Assembly (NCBI GenBank): GCA_026008535.1
Contig: BRKX01000007.1
Location: forward strand, 8,517,001 to 8,581,000
Length of the DNA: 64,000 nucleotides
Reading direction: 5' to 3'
Source: Perilla frutescens
Taxonomy: Eukaryota > Streptophyta > Magnoliopsida > Lamiales > Lamiaceae
In this document: in pieces, positions 12,202 through 25,440 of the stretch
How positions within the stretch are numbered: position 1 is the stretch's first letter
Layout of the letters: each line of letters opens with the position of its first letter
Translations under genes and position numbers: made by a program
Notes under the pieces: model-generated
The model's database searches: none
What the model saw: only the letters and a program-made list of their open reading frames with translations
Told to the model about the DNA's origin: nothing

Positions 12202-12542
12202 CGAAAAATATCACCGGCCAAATTCGGAAAGTGTAAATATTGGAGTGAGTGACCACAACTAGTGGCCGTTACTTTCTTTGTGTTGTGAGATTATATAATT
12301 TGATGCTCCCATGTGATATAAAATATTGTTTTGGAAATATTCGAAAAGGCAATATATATCATTATCACCTGAAAAATGTGTTTTTATTTATTTTATTTTA
12401 TTTTAAGATTATCTGGCCGGTTAAGTTATTTTATTTTCTCTGAATCAGGAAAAGAATATCAGCTCAAGTGTTTTTTGAAATTTCATGATAAGAATTTCAA
12501 AATTTAATTTATGGAAGTCGTTTTTCTAAATAAATAAATAAA

Positions 12543-13450
12543 GGGTAATTCTATTCACACCACCCATTTTTCTCCTTACAACCCTCAAATTTAATTAAAA
12601 TTAAATATTATTTTATTTGACAACTTTGTCCTTATAACTCAACCATTCAAAAACCCTAAAAAAATTAAATAAAATTCATATATAGCCCCCACCCTCTATC
12701 ATAGCCTCCGACGAAAAAATCTGACGAATTTTGGTGATAATTCAGCATAATAATCTATTCCATTAGTATTTGGTAAAATAATAAATTTGATTTGACTTGA
12801 TTTAAAGTGATCAAAATCTAATTAAATTCACTTCTATTCAATTAAAATTCAAAAATCCTAGTTTAGTTCATTTTGATTCATTAATTTTCATTTTTCTTTT
12901 TTTTTTTCAATCCAAGATTGAAGCCGATCAACAATAGTTTTTTATTATGAAGATTGATCTAAAATGGCAGAATTTATTTCAATCATTATGTATTATTATT
13001 GAAACTTTTTCAACAATCCCCTGAAAAACTTCTTCACCAATACAAAAACCTTACCTAGTACCATAACCGTTTTCAATTGCAAATTCAAGAAAAATATTTT
13101 ATTTAAATGAAACCATATATTATTGTAGAGGCGTGACACCAATCTCAAAATCCATCTCACTGGACTTCTACTTTGAAGTCGGCAACGATGGATGTATTTT
13201 TTTTTTCCTTCGAAAGCATAGAAAAACTAGTAGAAAGAATTTGTTTTTTTTTTCTCTTTCTTTCAGATTTTGAGTGATTTTTTTTTTAATTATAAAAAGA
13301 GGGTGGGGGCTATACATGTGGGTTTATTTTAATTTGTTAGGATTTTTTAAATGGTTGGATTATAAGGACAAAAATGACTAATAAAATAATAATTATATTT
13401 TAATTAATTTTAGGGAAGGAGAAAATTGAGAATTGTGAATAGAATTATCC
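12543..13450. mobile_element. Mutator-type non-autonomous element with perfect 9-bp TSD
   Basis: ATAAATAAA flanks the element at 12534-12542 and 13451-13459. The left arm starts GGGTAATTCTATTCACACC; the right arm, reversed, starts GGATAATTCTATTCACAAT. The arms pair for about 165 bp, including a shared TATAGCCCCCACCCTC block. The 908-bp element has no coding. The flank lies in an (AAAT)n-like context, so the duplication is slightly less diagnostic than in the 9298 element, but the arm pairing is clear. Confidence 0.8.
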
Positions 13451-13606
13451 ATAAATAAATCGTGCAGGAGCCCTTCATTTTGCACATTTTTTCGACTCTG
13501 TTTGTGGAGTTAGGGGTGGCTTGTCTTGAATATAAAAAATATGAATATATCTTTTAATTTACCTTGAGTTAAAACCTATAAAAATATGTTTATATTGAAT
13601 AAACTT

Positions 13607-13611
<5 letters not shown>

Positions 13612-13699
<88 letters not shown>
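13612..13699. repeat. (AG)44 microsatellite
   Basis: 88 bp of perfect AG, the longest dinucleotide run in the window. Confidence 0.97.
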
Positions 13700-13703
<4 letters not shown>

Positions 13704-13900
13704 CGAGTTATGATGACATAGATGAGTATGGTAATAAATCAAACTATAGAAAAGAAAAAAAAGGTTGGAGACTTCCAATTATAATATAGAAATGAATTAG
13801 TTGGTAGCCAACAATTTTGTGTTGGAACTCGACTTCCCATGTTTTAACATGAGACTTAGTGGAACTCATTACTGCCTAACTCAATCTTATCCTTTTGCAT

Positions 13901-13902
<2 letters not shown>

Positions 13903-13935
<33 letters not shown>
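13903..13935. repeat. (CT)n microsatellite
   Basis: 33 bp of perfect CT about 200 bp from the (AG)44 run and in inverted sense to it, so the two could pair. Confidence 0.95.
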
Positions 13936-13940
<5 letters not shown>

Positions 13941-13983
13941 TTAGATACTACATATACCATGAGATGTATAACTATATTAAGTA

Positions 13984-14220
13984 CTCCCTCTCATTCATAT
14001 ACAGTATATTTGTTTTTTTGGGGTCTTAGTATATAGTTTGATTTTATATGTATTTAGTTTATATATACATCTATTTAATATGTTACATTAAATATTAGTT
14101 CATTGTTAAAAAAATAAAAATGAACATATTATGAAATTTATTTATTTAATTATCTTTTCCAATAATTTTCTTAATCCTAGTGAAAAATCCAATCACCCTA
14201 TATGAATGAGACGGAAATAG
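13984..14220. mobile_element. Stowaway-type MITE (TA duplication)
   Basis: Flanked by TA. Begins CTCCCTCTCATTCATATA and ends TATATGAATGAGACGGAAATAG, which are inverted repeats. 237 bp, non-coding. The same family recurs at 18885-19126. Confidence 0.8.
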
Positions 14221-14222
14221 TA

Positions 14223-15010
14223 TGTATAATTATACTCCATTGTATGTATATGCATATCTGATTCTCTAACAAAACACAACCCTAGTCCAATTTATTTATT
14301 TTTCATAAAATAATAATAACATGAGATACAAATTATAGTTACTATAACATATGAACTTTTTTAAGTAATTGTGTAATTTATTTAGGTAAAGTTAAAGTTT
14401 TTTTATTCTTTTTAAATCCTTAAACAATTGCATCATGATAATAGTATTTAAAATGAAGTGCTCAGTAAACGTGACACGCACTTCCTTTGCTTAGGTCAAC
14501 AACGTTTGACACTAATTATTTTATTTATCTTACCTGAAAATTATTGTTAATTAAATCTTCTTAAATAACACATTTGTCGAAATAACTGTTTTATTATAAT
14601 TTATAATACATGTACGTACCCCAGTCATATTCATCCCTCTTCTTTAGCTGGACAAGATGCTGAATTCCTGGTGCAATTTTGGCTTTAGAAAATGTTGACT
14701 TTGACAATTTTTTTAATCAATTCAAATTTCAACACAGTACTGAATTCATATGAAATCGTAATATTTTATTATCCGTATAATTCAATAATTTCTTTCTTAC
14801 TTAAAAATTATGACGGACATTTCCCTCAAAAAAATAAAATAAAAATTACGATGAACATAATAAAACACTTTTAATTAATTGACTTATTAGTTATTACTAG
14901 CAATCTCATACATTTATTATATATAAACTATAAAACGACCCTTGTATGTAGCAATAACACATAATTTAGTATCGGACAATTATTGTTTTTATAACCCCCA
15001 GTATTTTCAA
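14223..15010. other. intergenic, no gene seen
   Basis: AT-rich; no supported gene or element. Confidence 0.45.
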
Positions 15011-15358
15011 GGGTAAATTACACTTTGATATCTATATTTTAGATTATTTTTAAAATATAACTCAAGTTTTTAAAATTAACAGAATAGTATCAACTTTTTT
15101 TTTTTTTGCAAATCTAACATTCGATCAATTTTTTGGTCCGAAAATCCTATGTGATTGATAATATATAATATTTTTATTTCCTTAGCCACGAAAAAAAAAA
15201 ATCCTACAAGCAATTACGTATGGTTTTCGAACTGTAAAATTGAGTAAATGTTAGAGTTACAAAATTTCAGAAAAAAATGGATACTGTTTTTTAATTTTGA
15301 AAAAAATAATTATTTTTAAAAATAGTTCAAAATGTATGTATCAAAGTGTAATTTGACT
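15011..15358. mobile_element. probable Mutator-like MITE
   Basis: The left arm GGGTAAATTACACTTTGATA pairs with the right end TATCAAAGTGTAATTTGACT, and pairing continues for roughly 140 bp. The flanks TATTTTCAA and TTTCTTCAA agree at 7 of 9 positions, consistent with an old 9-bp duplication. Confidence 0.6.
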
Positions 15359-17936
15359 TTTCTTCAATTTCTATGACACACCAAGCATATGTAATTTCCT
15401 ATTACACTCTTTGTGTTACACCCCGTGTTACACTTTTAAATTACGAGTTTTTCTTGTATTTTTTTTTTTGTGATTTAGTTTAATTTTATGATTATTTTTA
15501 TGCATGGTTCACTACATCCAATTAAGATTTATAATTATTTTTTAATATTTAATTTTTAATTTTTAATTAATAATTCATTATTATGGTTGATTTTTTCAAA
15601 ATTATGTTTTATAATTTTTTAATTCAATTTTTTTGTTGATAAATGTTCACTATGATTATTTATGTTATAATTAATTTTTATTTTATAATTAATATTATTA
15701 AAATTATAAATTTGACAATCAAACACAGAGTGAGACATGAAAAGTGTAACAGAAAAATCCAATCCCATATCAAGTTGGCTATTTTTTTGGGCACACAAAA
15801 AAAGTAATTATTTAAAAATCTAAAAAGCATAAGACACTATTTACAAGAAATCGTACTAAAAGAATGGTTTTTTGTTGGAAGAGTCTACGGTGCAATGAGT
15901 GTAAATGAACTTAGATCTAATCTGGCGACACGTGGTCTGCTTTAATAAAAGAAAAAAATTGAAAATACACTAGCTACTCTACAGTTATACGGGAGTCTGA
16001 CTCCATGAGCTATTGAGATACTTGGTTATTATTTTTGTGTGGGAAAAATAATTAAATTTAACTAATTTCAGAAATAAATTAATATATTCGATCTCTAAAT
16101 ATTCTGCACATACCGTAAAAATATTTATTTATAGTTATAAAATTGGAAAAGAAGTTTTAAAAAATCAAATTAGTACATTTTAAACTGCAAGAGGACCAAA
16201 CGTTTTTTTCTTTATTATTTTGTATCGGACACAAGCGTCGACATTTTTTGAATGGACGATTTGTAAACATTTTTATTATTTTATTTTATCGACAAATCAT
16301 TGTTTTGTTACAATATATAATTATGAAAATAAATAAACGTTGGCATACATCAGAATTATTTTATTGGCAAATTATCATAGTCTTACGAAATTAATTTATA
16401 ATGTTATGAAAATATGTATAGTAAACTACACTATATAAGTTACTTTCATTTGGAAATTATGTAAGACATTACATTATAACAGTTAATTTTTCAATTAAAA
16501 TTATAATAAATTGCAGTATATAAGTTAATTTCATTTAGTGCCACTTATAATTTCATTGTCAGTGTTCACGTGTTTTCAAAAAAATCACAAAAATATACAA
16601 ATAACTACAAATTAATTTTCAGCCTATACCCTTTAAAAAAACATTGTGAACGATTTTTCGGGAATTGACATGCCGATAATTTCACGAATACATTACACAT
16701 CTTTCTACATAAGAGCATCTTACATTGAAACAAAAGGACCAACAAATCGGCCGATTTGATTTCAGAATAATTATAATTCTATTTAGTATTTGTAAATGCA
16801 TGTATACAATTGTATATTAATCTAGTAGTACTAAATAAACTTGTTGATACAAAATGTGAATAAATAAAATGAGTAATCCACTATTCAAATAGGTACCCTC
16901 AATTCTGTCCATTACAATAAAAAAACCCAAATAATCAAAATTTATTTATACTTCTCTGATTTCAAAATTTCAAATTTCTTTATTGTTCTTCATCTATTTG
17001 GAAAAAGAAGCACGTTAACAAACAACAATTTTTTGCCTTATATTATTTAAAAAAGTGCAATGCATGAAACATATTATGATATTTTCATGTTTGCCAATAG
17101 TTGGATAACATGAGAAATTAATTGTGTAACATTAGGATAATGTACCGATAAAAGAATGCATACCATTATTCAGTAATAAATCATTCAATTAAGAACCGAC
17201 GCTTGTGTCCGATACTGAAAAAAAAGTCACTACAAATTCGTATTAAACACAAGTTAATTCTATTTTCTGAAACATATATAGCAAAAACATTAACATATTT
17301 TATTAAAAATTAAGGTAATTTGGAGATAAAAAAAATTAAATGAAGATTCTAATTCAATAATAATTGAAAAAAAATCTAATTCAATATTAAATATAGAAAT
17401 ATAATTGAATAGCAAGTCATTTGTCACGCAACAGTTCAAATACCAAGAAGAATTGTTCATATGATATATTAGAAAAATGCTTCAACAAATCAAAAGTGAT
17501 ACTCGTATAATACATGAGTATTACGTCTATATTTTAACTTTTTAAAAAATAAACAAATTAGAAAAACACGTGTACGGTGGATCTGGCTCAGTGCATTTGC
17601 ACCGAGTTCATGATAGACTTTTCCTTTTTTGTTACATATAAATCATAGATGTATTAAAAATCTAAAGTTGTGAATTAATTAGACCAAAAAAATAACTTTT
17701 TTCCTAAAATATTTATACAAGTACAGCCGTGAATGGCAGGCAAGATTTTTTGAATATCCTGCTGTATAAATTCATTTCAATTTTTGAAGCAAGCCTACAA
17801 AGATTTTATATCGATTTAGCTGTTGTTCCTTTTTGCATTGAGTCTCGTGCTGTCAGATCATTTTGGTCAATTTCTAGATTCTACATTTCTACTCCCTCCA
17901 CTTATTACAAATTAATTAAAGGTAGTTTTGATATAT
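15359..17936. other. intergenic; one possible palindromic MITE, no gene
   Basis: The stretch about 15395-15755 starts with TTACACTC...GTTACACTTTT and ends with AAAAGTGTAACAG. It may be a decayed relative of the palindromic MITE at 19833. The remainder is AT-rich without structure I can name. Confidence 0.4.
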
Positions 17937-18775
17937 GGGAGAATTATGAATCCAAACCCAAAAAAATAATATATTTATCGATGTAGAGATTGAAAGATAG
18001 ATTTTATCAATAAAAGACTTGAAAAATTTAACAATATTGATTTCAGGTTTGAAGGATTTAACGGTGTTAAAATTCAATCCAAGTGAAGATGACGTAGCCG
18101 TTAAATATCCACATAATTTTAATCCTAAATTAAATTAAATAAAAACAAACACAAATTTTACATTAATTACCTTAATTAAATTAAATATAGGGATTTATTA
18201 AATCATATCAATTCAATATGTGCTTAACTCAATTAGATCCTTAGAAGTTTAAATTAAATTATGTATGTAATTGTAATATATATATATATATATATATTTG
18301 GTTTAATATAACAATAATAAATTGATATAGTTCTTTTTATTTTATTTTTCAATTTTGATGGGAAAATGATTGTTTTAAAAAGAGACATAGAGAGGGAATA
18401 AAATTATCGTTAATTAATTTATTAAATATTTCAATAAGATTTATAGTTGGCTATGTAATTAAAATAATAATAATAATTAATTATAAATATAATAAAATAT
18501 AATTAATCAAACAAATAGAGTTGAATTTTAAACTAAAAAGTTGAATTTAATAAAACAATATGCTTAATTTAATTAATGTAAATTTACGTTTGTTTTAATT
18601 TAATTTAATATATGATAAAAATGATGTGGATATTAACGGTTACATCACCTCGTTAAATCTCCAAGCCTCAAATCAATGTTTTAGATATTTCAAGCTTTTA
18701 ATCGATAGAATCTATCTTTCAGGCTCTATGTCAATAGATAAACCGTCTTTCGGGTCTTAAATTGATAATTCTTCT
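17937..18775. mobile_element. long inverted-repeat (foldback) element
   Basis: Arms of about 170 bp pair. The left contains GATTGAAAGATAGATTTTATC and GATGACGTAGCCGTTAAATATCC; the right has their inverted equivalents (ATATTAACGGTTACATCACC, GAATCTATCTTTCAGGC). Arm units resemble those of the foldback at 7959-8286. No coding and no clear target duplication. An (AT)n run sits in the middle near 18279. Confidence 0.6.
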
Positions 18776-18884
18776 AATATAATTTACAACTAAAATTCCA
18801 TTGTATAATTGTTCCGCTATTTTGAATGATGCATTTCATCTACAATTGAATATATAAAGCTTTCGATTTCCCACTAAAAATATA

Positions 18885-19126
18885 CTCCTGTCCTATTCAT
18901 ATATACTTGTTTTTTTTAATCTACCAATATATATGCGATTTTTTTATATTTATTTAACTCATTTACTAATATACTTTTATTTAATATGTTTATATTAAAC
19001 ATTACCTTTTTATCAAAGGAAATAAATATGTACATATTAGAAAATTTACCTATTTAATTATTTTTTCAATATTTTTTTAATCCTATTAAAAAATCTAATC
19101 AATTCATATGAATAAGACTAAGGACG
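18885..19126. mobile_element. Stowaway-type MITE (TA duplication)
   Basis: Begins CTCCTGTCCTATTCATATA after TA, and ends TTCATATGAATAAGACTAAGGACG before TA. The internal layout matches 13984-14220 (ATTTAATATGTT... then AATTTACCTATTTAATTAT). 242 bp. Confidence 0.75.
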
Positions 19127-19205
19127 TACGTATATAATACATATAATTTACTACCGATTTTAATTACCCTGTTAGTTTAACATACTCAAAATATATTTGA
19201 ATATA

Positions 19206-19714
19206 TGGCAAAAACCCCGACAAGGCTTTTGGAAGATTAATGTTGATGCGGCGATTCATCCTACTAATGGTGTTGGGCTAAGAATTGCTATACGAGATAT
19301 GGATGGTTAGGCTATAATGAGCCGTAGTAAGAAGCTATATTGTGGAGGGATTTGCATGCCAGAAGGGGTAAGTGTTAGTTCGTGTGAACTTGGAGGCCGC
19401 AAAATCATTCTTGAAATTGATTGCCAAAGTTTACAACGTCAACTGTAGAATAATCGGGAAGACTTCTCCTACAGAGGAACGCTCTGAAACTCCATTAGAA
19501 CGTATAATCAATTTTTATGAAGAAGTCATCTATGCATGGGTCCGAAAGAATGCGAATGCATTGGCTCATAATTTGGCGAAACTTGCTATTTTTGATCCTT
19601 TATTTTTTTTCCTATATCGGTGTTGTCCCGATTTCCATTTTATCGAATGTTTCGTCTGATGAGCGACTCTTAATTTAATAAAAAATTGCCTTTTTCCCTA
19701 AAAAAATAAAAACT
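19206..19714 (+). pseudogene. LINE-type RNase H remnant
   Basis: From 19206 the frame reads W-x-K-P...G-x-W-K-I-N-V-D-A-A, then G-L-R-I-A-I-R-D-M-D-G, the start of the RNase H domain found at the 3' end of plant non-LTR retrotransposons. Further on, in other frames, come EIDCQSL-like and V-R-K-N-A-N-A-L-A-H-N-L-A-K pieces, the end of that domain. A TAG follows MDG and at least two frameshifts are present. It ends in a short 3' UTR with an A-rich tail (about 19676-19714), as expected of a 5'-truncated LINE. Confidence 0.75.
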
Positions 19715-19832
19715 ATTTGATTCTCTTACATCATTAAGTTGGTACCATTATTTTTATACGAACTTTGTTACATGTTCTAGTTAATGATTCTTTTGAATTG
19801 TTTCTAAAATAACCACAAAAGCGTTTAGAACC

Positions 19833-20182
19833 GAATGAAATCATCTTCTAACACTTGGTGCGACACAATTAAATTTATTAATTTTTATTTGATTTTTAAT
19901 TTATTATGCTTTATTTTAATTTTACACATTATTTAGGGCTCATCCTACCCAATTAGGGTATATAATTATTTTTTCAGTAATAAATTTCATTTTTCTAATT
20001 AATAATTGATTATTTCATAAAATATCAATTATATACTCTAATTGGATAGGATGAAGCCTAAATAATAAGTGTGAAATTAAAACAAAACATAATAAATTGC
20101 AATTCAATTAAAAAAAAAATTAATAAATTTAATTTTATTGCACTAAGTGTTGCACAAAGTGTAACAGATGATTTCATCTGAC
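19833..20182. mobile_element. palindromic MITE
   Basis: The left half AAATCATCTTCTAACACTTG pairs with the right half AAAGTGTAACAGATGATTTC. Pairing extends about 160 bp, including CTCATCCTACCCAATTAGGG against CTAATTGGATAGGATGAAGC. Non-coding. A partial relative lies at 25150-25440. Confidence 0.6.
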
Positions 20183-21454
20183 TTAAAGTGGCATGTAATA
20201 AAAAGTAGAGTGAGTATTATTAATTTCTCATTCCTCTTCATCACGCTTTAATTCAATTTGCTTTAATTTTAAGGGTTTTTTTTTTTTTTTTTTTTTTTGT
20301 ATTTTTACATTGTAAGCCAAATCATTCCTTTTGACCATGCTCCTTTAAAGAGATTTTCCCCCTCGAATTTAACCATGCTATAATGCTACCATGACTCTCT
20401 GTAAAAATGTGTGCTTTTAAAAGAGTAGTAATATTAAATACGATGCTACTTTATATCATAAAATTGGCAATGAAAATGAATAATAGTAAAATTTTGGAAC
20501 AAGAAGTGGAATGTTCGATAAAATTGTTTTTTCCTAGTCACTTAGTTTATTTGTGGGAAAAATTAATCTAATGCTTAGGCAGGATATAATCATATCAATA
20601 TTTGAATTTAAACTCATATTCAACAACACATTTATAATTGTTGATATTTGAATACAAATATTGAATAGTCTTACGGATCTTAGCCCGTAAGCCGATCTTA
20701 CATGAGACTTTCTCAATTTTACTCCAGCAAATTTTTATTTTTCTCGATAAATAAATGGACCTTTCAACCAATTCAATTGAGAAAAAAAAAAACAAGGTAC
20801 GATTGATTTGATTGGTGATCCAATTATTAAAACAATGATTTAGAAAATTAGTGACATCAATTAATCTTGGAACTTCCAAAGTAAAATTTATAGCTTTGAA
20901 ATTTCAACTTCAACTGTTATTAAAGTATAAAGGAATCATTAGGTGAAAATATCAACATAATGTCATGATTTAATTGGAGGAGTGACGATCTCATAATTAA
21001 TGGGATGATAAGTTTAAATCCCATCAATATCTCCTAAAATCCTAACAAATACGAGCATAAAAAATGAAAGAAAAATGGCATCATTATGCTTGGCCAATAA
21101 TAGATCATATATAAAAATGAGGGTAGGAAAATCTCTTAGAAAATAAATTAAAGATATACAGTATTTCTTCTATTTTGGACCAGTAGAGATGTATCAAGGA
21201 CAAAGACAATTCATATATCAGCATCATTTCTAATTATACATTTGTTGCTCTGCTCAAAAGAAATACACACACACACATTGTTCCATTGCTTTCAAATGTA
21301 ATAACGACTAACTATATATTTTTCCCACACACACAGATATTGAAAAAGCCCACTCGTATTTTATTTTTGATCTTATTAGAATTCAATTTCAGCCAGGAAT
21401 TTCGGCCCTAAAATCTTTCTACTCATTAATATTGAAGATTATTAAATGTCTATA
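20183..21454. other. intergenic, no gene seen
   Basis: A T-run at about 20278-20299 and AT-rich sequence. Short minus-strand frames near 20534-20879 have no coding character. Confidence 0.45.
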
Positions 21455-21690
21455 TATCTTGCCAATATTGGTTTGAATCCCATTGATACCGTTATATTTT
21501 TTTTTAGTACAATTAATACTATTAGATTTGGGTATGTCGTTACACTTAATTTTTCAAGTGTGATTTATCTTTTTTTTTTTATGTGGTTCGCAAGATATTG
21601 CACATGAATGAGTTTATCCAGTGGCCAGTGCACACTCTCAGATAGCGGCTGCAAGTTACCTCATCATAAAAAAATAAAATAAAAATTGCT
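21455..21690 (+). mobile_element. degenerate tRNA-derived SINE
   Basis: GGTTTGAATCCC near 21469 is a box B. The body contains CAAGTGTGATTTATC, the tail has TTTATCCAGTG...GATAGCGGCTGCAAGTTACC, and it ends A-rich. The same body and tail words occur in the intact copy at 24796-25025. The box A end is lost or unrecognisable. Confidence 0.6.
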
Positions 21691-22703
21691 TTTATGGAAT
21701 CAAATTGAAGCAAACCTGCAACCAATCAACCAACTACTATTTTTGGGTGTATTTCAAGAATTCAAGTAAGTTTGCCTCCTATATAATACAACGTTAATTA
21801 TAATAGACAAAACTATGAATTACGTACCACCAATTCGACCTAAAAATGTTATAGGACCCGAACTCATGATCACTTAATTAGAAATCATGCATACATTTAT
21901 CTGGCTAAGGTAGCGCAATGGGTGTATATATTATGACTAATACTATTGGTACGATTAGTAAAACAACGATCCCTCTTCACACAAATATATAAAATCCATA
22001 GATGAAGTTTTGTGTGAGACTGTCTTACAGATTAAAATATGTAAGACGTATTAAAATTCAGATCTAAATACAATCAACACTAACAAAATTACAAATGCAC
22101 CATTAAGTATGAATTTGAAACTATATTTTAACATGTCTTATGAATTTTGACCTGTAAGACGGCCTTAAGCAAGTTTTTGTCACATTCATAATATTTGATT
22201 GAGAAAGTATTAGAAACTTGTCTGTATTTTTATGGTATCTAGAGACATTCAACATACAATTAAATTTCCATTGGTTATCAATCTTTATCGATGGAGTTAT
22301 ATAGTGGCATTGCATCATTAAATTAGGTGAGACCATATGTTGGGTAGAATAGTTAGCACTTCCAACATAAGGATTGTCCAAAGGCCGACAAGACCACCCT
22401 CAAAACACTAGATAACATTTCAATAACTATTAAATTCCATCTTAAGATAATTTAACATACTTAATAAAAAAGAAAAAAAAAGATTGTGTAAAATAAAATC
22501 AACTCATGTACCTAATTATTGTGCCTTTTGGGTTTATATGATTATCCCATATTGATAATTACATTAGTCTAGATATTATAAACATTATATACGATGATAT
22601 GCATTGCGCGTGTATCATGCACTAACAATGATATAATGTGGTTTCATATTTGGGCCTAGTCCAAGACTTGGTATGGTCATAACAAAAATAGGTGATGGGC
22701 CCA
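21691..22703. other. intergenic, no gene seen
   Basis: AT-rich; no coding or repeat structure supported. Confidence 0.4.
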
Positions 22704-22929
22704 AGGAGGTGGCCTAGTGACGAAGTGACGTAATTTATGATTGAAGATTTTGAATTCAAACTCCATCAATGTCGGTGTGAACCTGCCACATTAGGATTTT
22801 TAAATGTAATTTACATATTTTATATTGTTTGCTTGCTACTACACATGGAGCAGTGTTACCCGGTTTGCACTCTGAAATAATAGTTCCGGTTACTCTGGTT
22901 CTGGTTATATACGTAAAAAAAAAGTAATG
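22704..22929 (+). mobile_element. degenerate tRNA-derived SINE
   Basis: GGTGGCCTAGTGACGAAG matches box A and TTGAATTCAAACTCC resembles box B. GTGTGAACCTGCCACA and a GTTACTCTGG-like tail parallel the copy at 24796. The A-rich end is at about 22915-22925. Confidence 0.6.
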
Positions 22930-24784
22930 GAATTTTTGTTTTCATACTCAATTCAGTTATTTCATATATTTCTAATTTATTACATGTAGAAAAATATAGA
23001 GTTTTGATATATGATTATAATATTATTTTGTATAAATGTATATTTTTAAAAATTTTATAAATATATTTTAAAGTGTCTCAACTCTCATCCGTGTCAAGTG
23101 AGTGCCCTAAGGGACTTATTATACATTTGTTCAATATATACTCACATCCTCAAAAGTTGGAAAGATTTATATCATTATGGGTTTCTCTTAGTTGGCTACA
23201 AAGCAATTATAATACTACTTATCTTCCACTTGTGATGATTATGTTTATGGCTTGGAATATCTCTTACGATTTCAATCAATGTATATTTTGGTTTAATGAT
23301 TTGGGGTGGGCTTTGGACCACTAATCCTTAAATATTATGTAAATTCACACATCATAAGTCATATAAAATAGTCGTTTTAATTTAGATTTATATTATGTTA
23401 TGGGCTACCATATTTTTTGTGTTTATGGAGGAGCATTCTTGATTTGCGCCCATTGTGGACCGTATATGTCAACCACTAACTCGATCGCCATAATTCTTTG
23501 GGACCTTTACATTTAAAAAAATGAATAAACAAAAGTATTATTATTAATTAAAGTTAGGACCTATAGATTTAAAATATGATTGGAGAAAAATGTCATTGTT
23601 GATACAAGTAGTGTATTTATAGTTAGATCATTGATCAAGTCTTCCTGTAGCTTATTGGCCGATCATATGATGAGTAGTATATTCCTACCGTTCAATAAAT
23701 ATAGTCTTCTTTCATTTTTTTTTCCACAAATATTAATAAATTGCATATGCATATGATGTACATAGAACAATAATATGACTAGACAATTTTTCTATCACAC
23801 CCCTTATTTACTCATCCAAAATTAAAAGAAAGGATTGTTCGATATGAGCATGAACCCTATACTCACGTCCACACACCAAACACTAATCCATATTTAAATC
23901 AAGACCGCACGGAAAAAAATGGAGTATGAGCTTACTTTTCTCTACAAATAATATATACTTTATCATATGTCTCCCCTAGTGAAGAATGAGGAAGTCTCTT
24001 ATTACGTCATCTGACATGTCAATATTTGGATTCAAATACTAATAAAATTATAATTATATCATAGAAATGTTGTTGGATCCATGTCTAAATCATTATCGTG
24101 AATTTTGACCCATCGGATGATTTGACACAAATTCTCGTTCTAAAAAATTATTTACAAAAGATTCAATCCAACTAAAATATGAAATTATAGCCCAATTAAA
24201 CATAACTACATAAGTAACCATCAATTCTCAATTGAATCAATCCAACCGATAGATAGAATTTAGAAAATATATTGGATTGAAGCTAGTGGAAAGGTGTGAG
24301 AGAGATACGAGGGGCATTGCACTTATGGAATGTGCCCACTATACATTCTCAATCAAATCAAAAGTCACCAATCAAACAATATGCATATATAGGTAGCCTC
24401 ATATTTCCAGCAATTCTGGTGAGAATTATGCAAGAATGAAAATTACAAGTAATATCACAATCACCTCAAATTGTCTAAAATTGCATTTTTCAAAAGTTGA
24501 CAAAAGCACAATTTTGAACAAGAATATGTGTGTGTATGGTGAGCACCACTTTATTAATGCCCATTGACAAAACAACGTCATACGCCTATGTCTTAATTGG
24601 GTTACAAAATTTAGGACATGTCACGTTAGAAGTAGGCGGAACATATTCAACTTTACAACCACCTTAGGAAAATTGTACAATAAAAAAGCAACATTCTAAT
24701 TTGTAATGTTGTTAGGTTTTTAGAGTGGGTTTTTGTTTGCAACATATGCATGTATGGTTGTCCTCCAATTTGTCTTGCTAAAAT
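22930..24784. other. intergenic, no gene seen
   Basis: No gene supported. Stretches near 23690 (CTACCGTTCAATAAATATAG) and 23915 (GGAAAAAAATGGAGTA) resemble Stowaway ends but do not pair well. Confidence 0.4.
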
Positions 24785-24795
24785 TCATTCATTCC

Positions 24796-25025
24796 GGTCT
24801 CCTTCGGGATGGCCTAGTGGTGGAGTGGTGTTTCTTGAGGTCAAAAGTCTCAATTTCGACCCACCACCAACACCACTAGGTGTGAGCCTGTCACACTTGA
24901 CCTGCCAAGTGTGATTTACCTCCCCCGTGTAGGTTTACAAGCTATTACATAGGGGCGGGGTTTAACCAGTGCGCATCACGGTAGCGGCTGCGGGTTACCC
25001 TCGATATAAGAAAAAATAAAAAAGA
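24796..25025 (+). mobile_element. tRNA-derived SINE with perfect 11-bp TSD
   Basis: TCATTCATTCC flanks the element exactly at 24785-24795 and 25026-25036. The head has box A TGGCCTAGTGG (24810-24820) and a box B-like TTTCGACCC (about 24854). The body reads GTGTGAGCCTGTCACACTTG, and the tail GGTAGCGGCTGCGGGTTACC is followed by an A-rich end. 230 bp; transcribed by Pol III and moved by LINE enzymes in its family. Confidence 0.88.
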
Positions 25026-25149
25026 TCATTCATTCCACTTGTGACTCCAATTAGGTTTAGAATAACATCCCTTAATATGCATATACAATTTATATCTAAA
25101 TTCTATAACAACTTTGTAGTTTAGTGATATTATTCACATTTTGCGAATG

Positions 25150-25440
25150 TGAGTGTCATGCGAAATCGTCTATTGCACATTTGGTGTTGCATTCTCAATT
25201 GCACACTCAATTTTTTTATTTGATTTCAATATATTATGCTTTGGTTTAATTTTGCACTTGTTATTTAGGGTTTATCGTCCCTAATTAGGGTTTAATATAA
25301 TTTTTTAGTATTTAATTTTTTAAATAATCAATTAGTAACTAAAAATTAAAAATTAAATACACAAAAATTATAATGTATTCTAATTGGGTATGATGAATCA
25401 TAAATAATAAGTGTAAAATCAAACTAAAGTATAAGAATCT
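25150..25440. mobile_element. partial palindromic MITE
   Basis: Related to 19833-20182: ATTTAGGGTTTATCGTCCCTAATTAGGG pairs with AATTGGGTATGATGAATCATAAATAATAAG further on. The right arm is shorter than the left. Confidence 0.5.

Larger units (their letters stand above)
10750..12533. other. intergenic with microsatellites, no gene seen
   Basis: Holds a GT/GGT-rich patch (about 10820-10970), (TAA)n at 11017-11051, a T-run near 11881 and (AT)n at 12168-12197. Short frames here are products of these repeats. Confidence 0.5.

Noticed and set aside
23690..23926. A further Stowaway MITE
   Set aside because: The two ends do not form an inverted repeat well enough.
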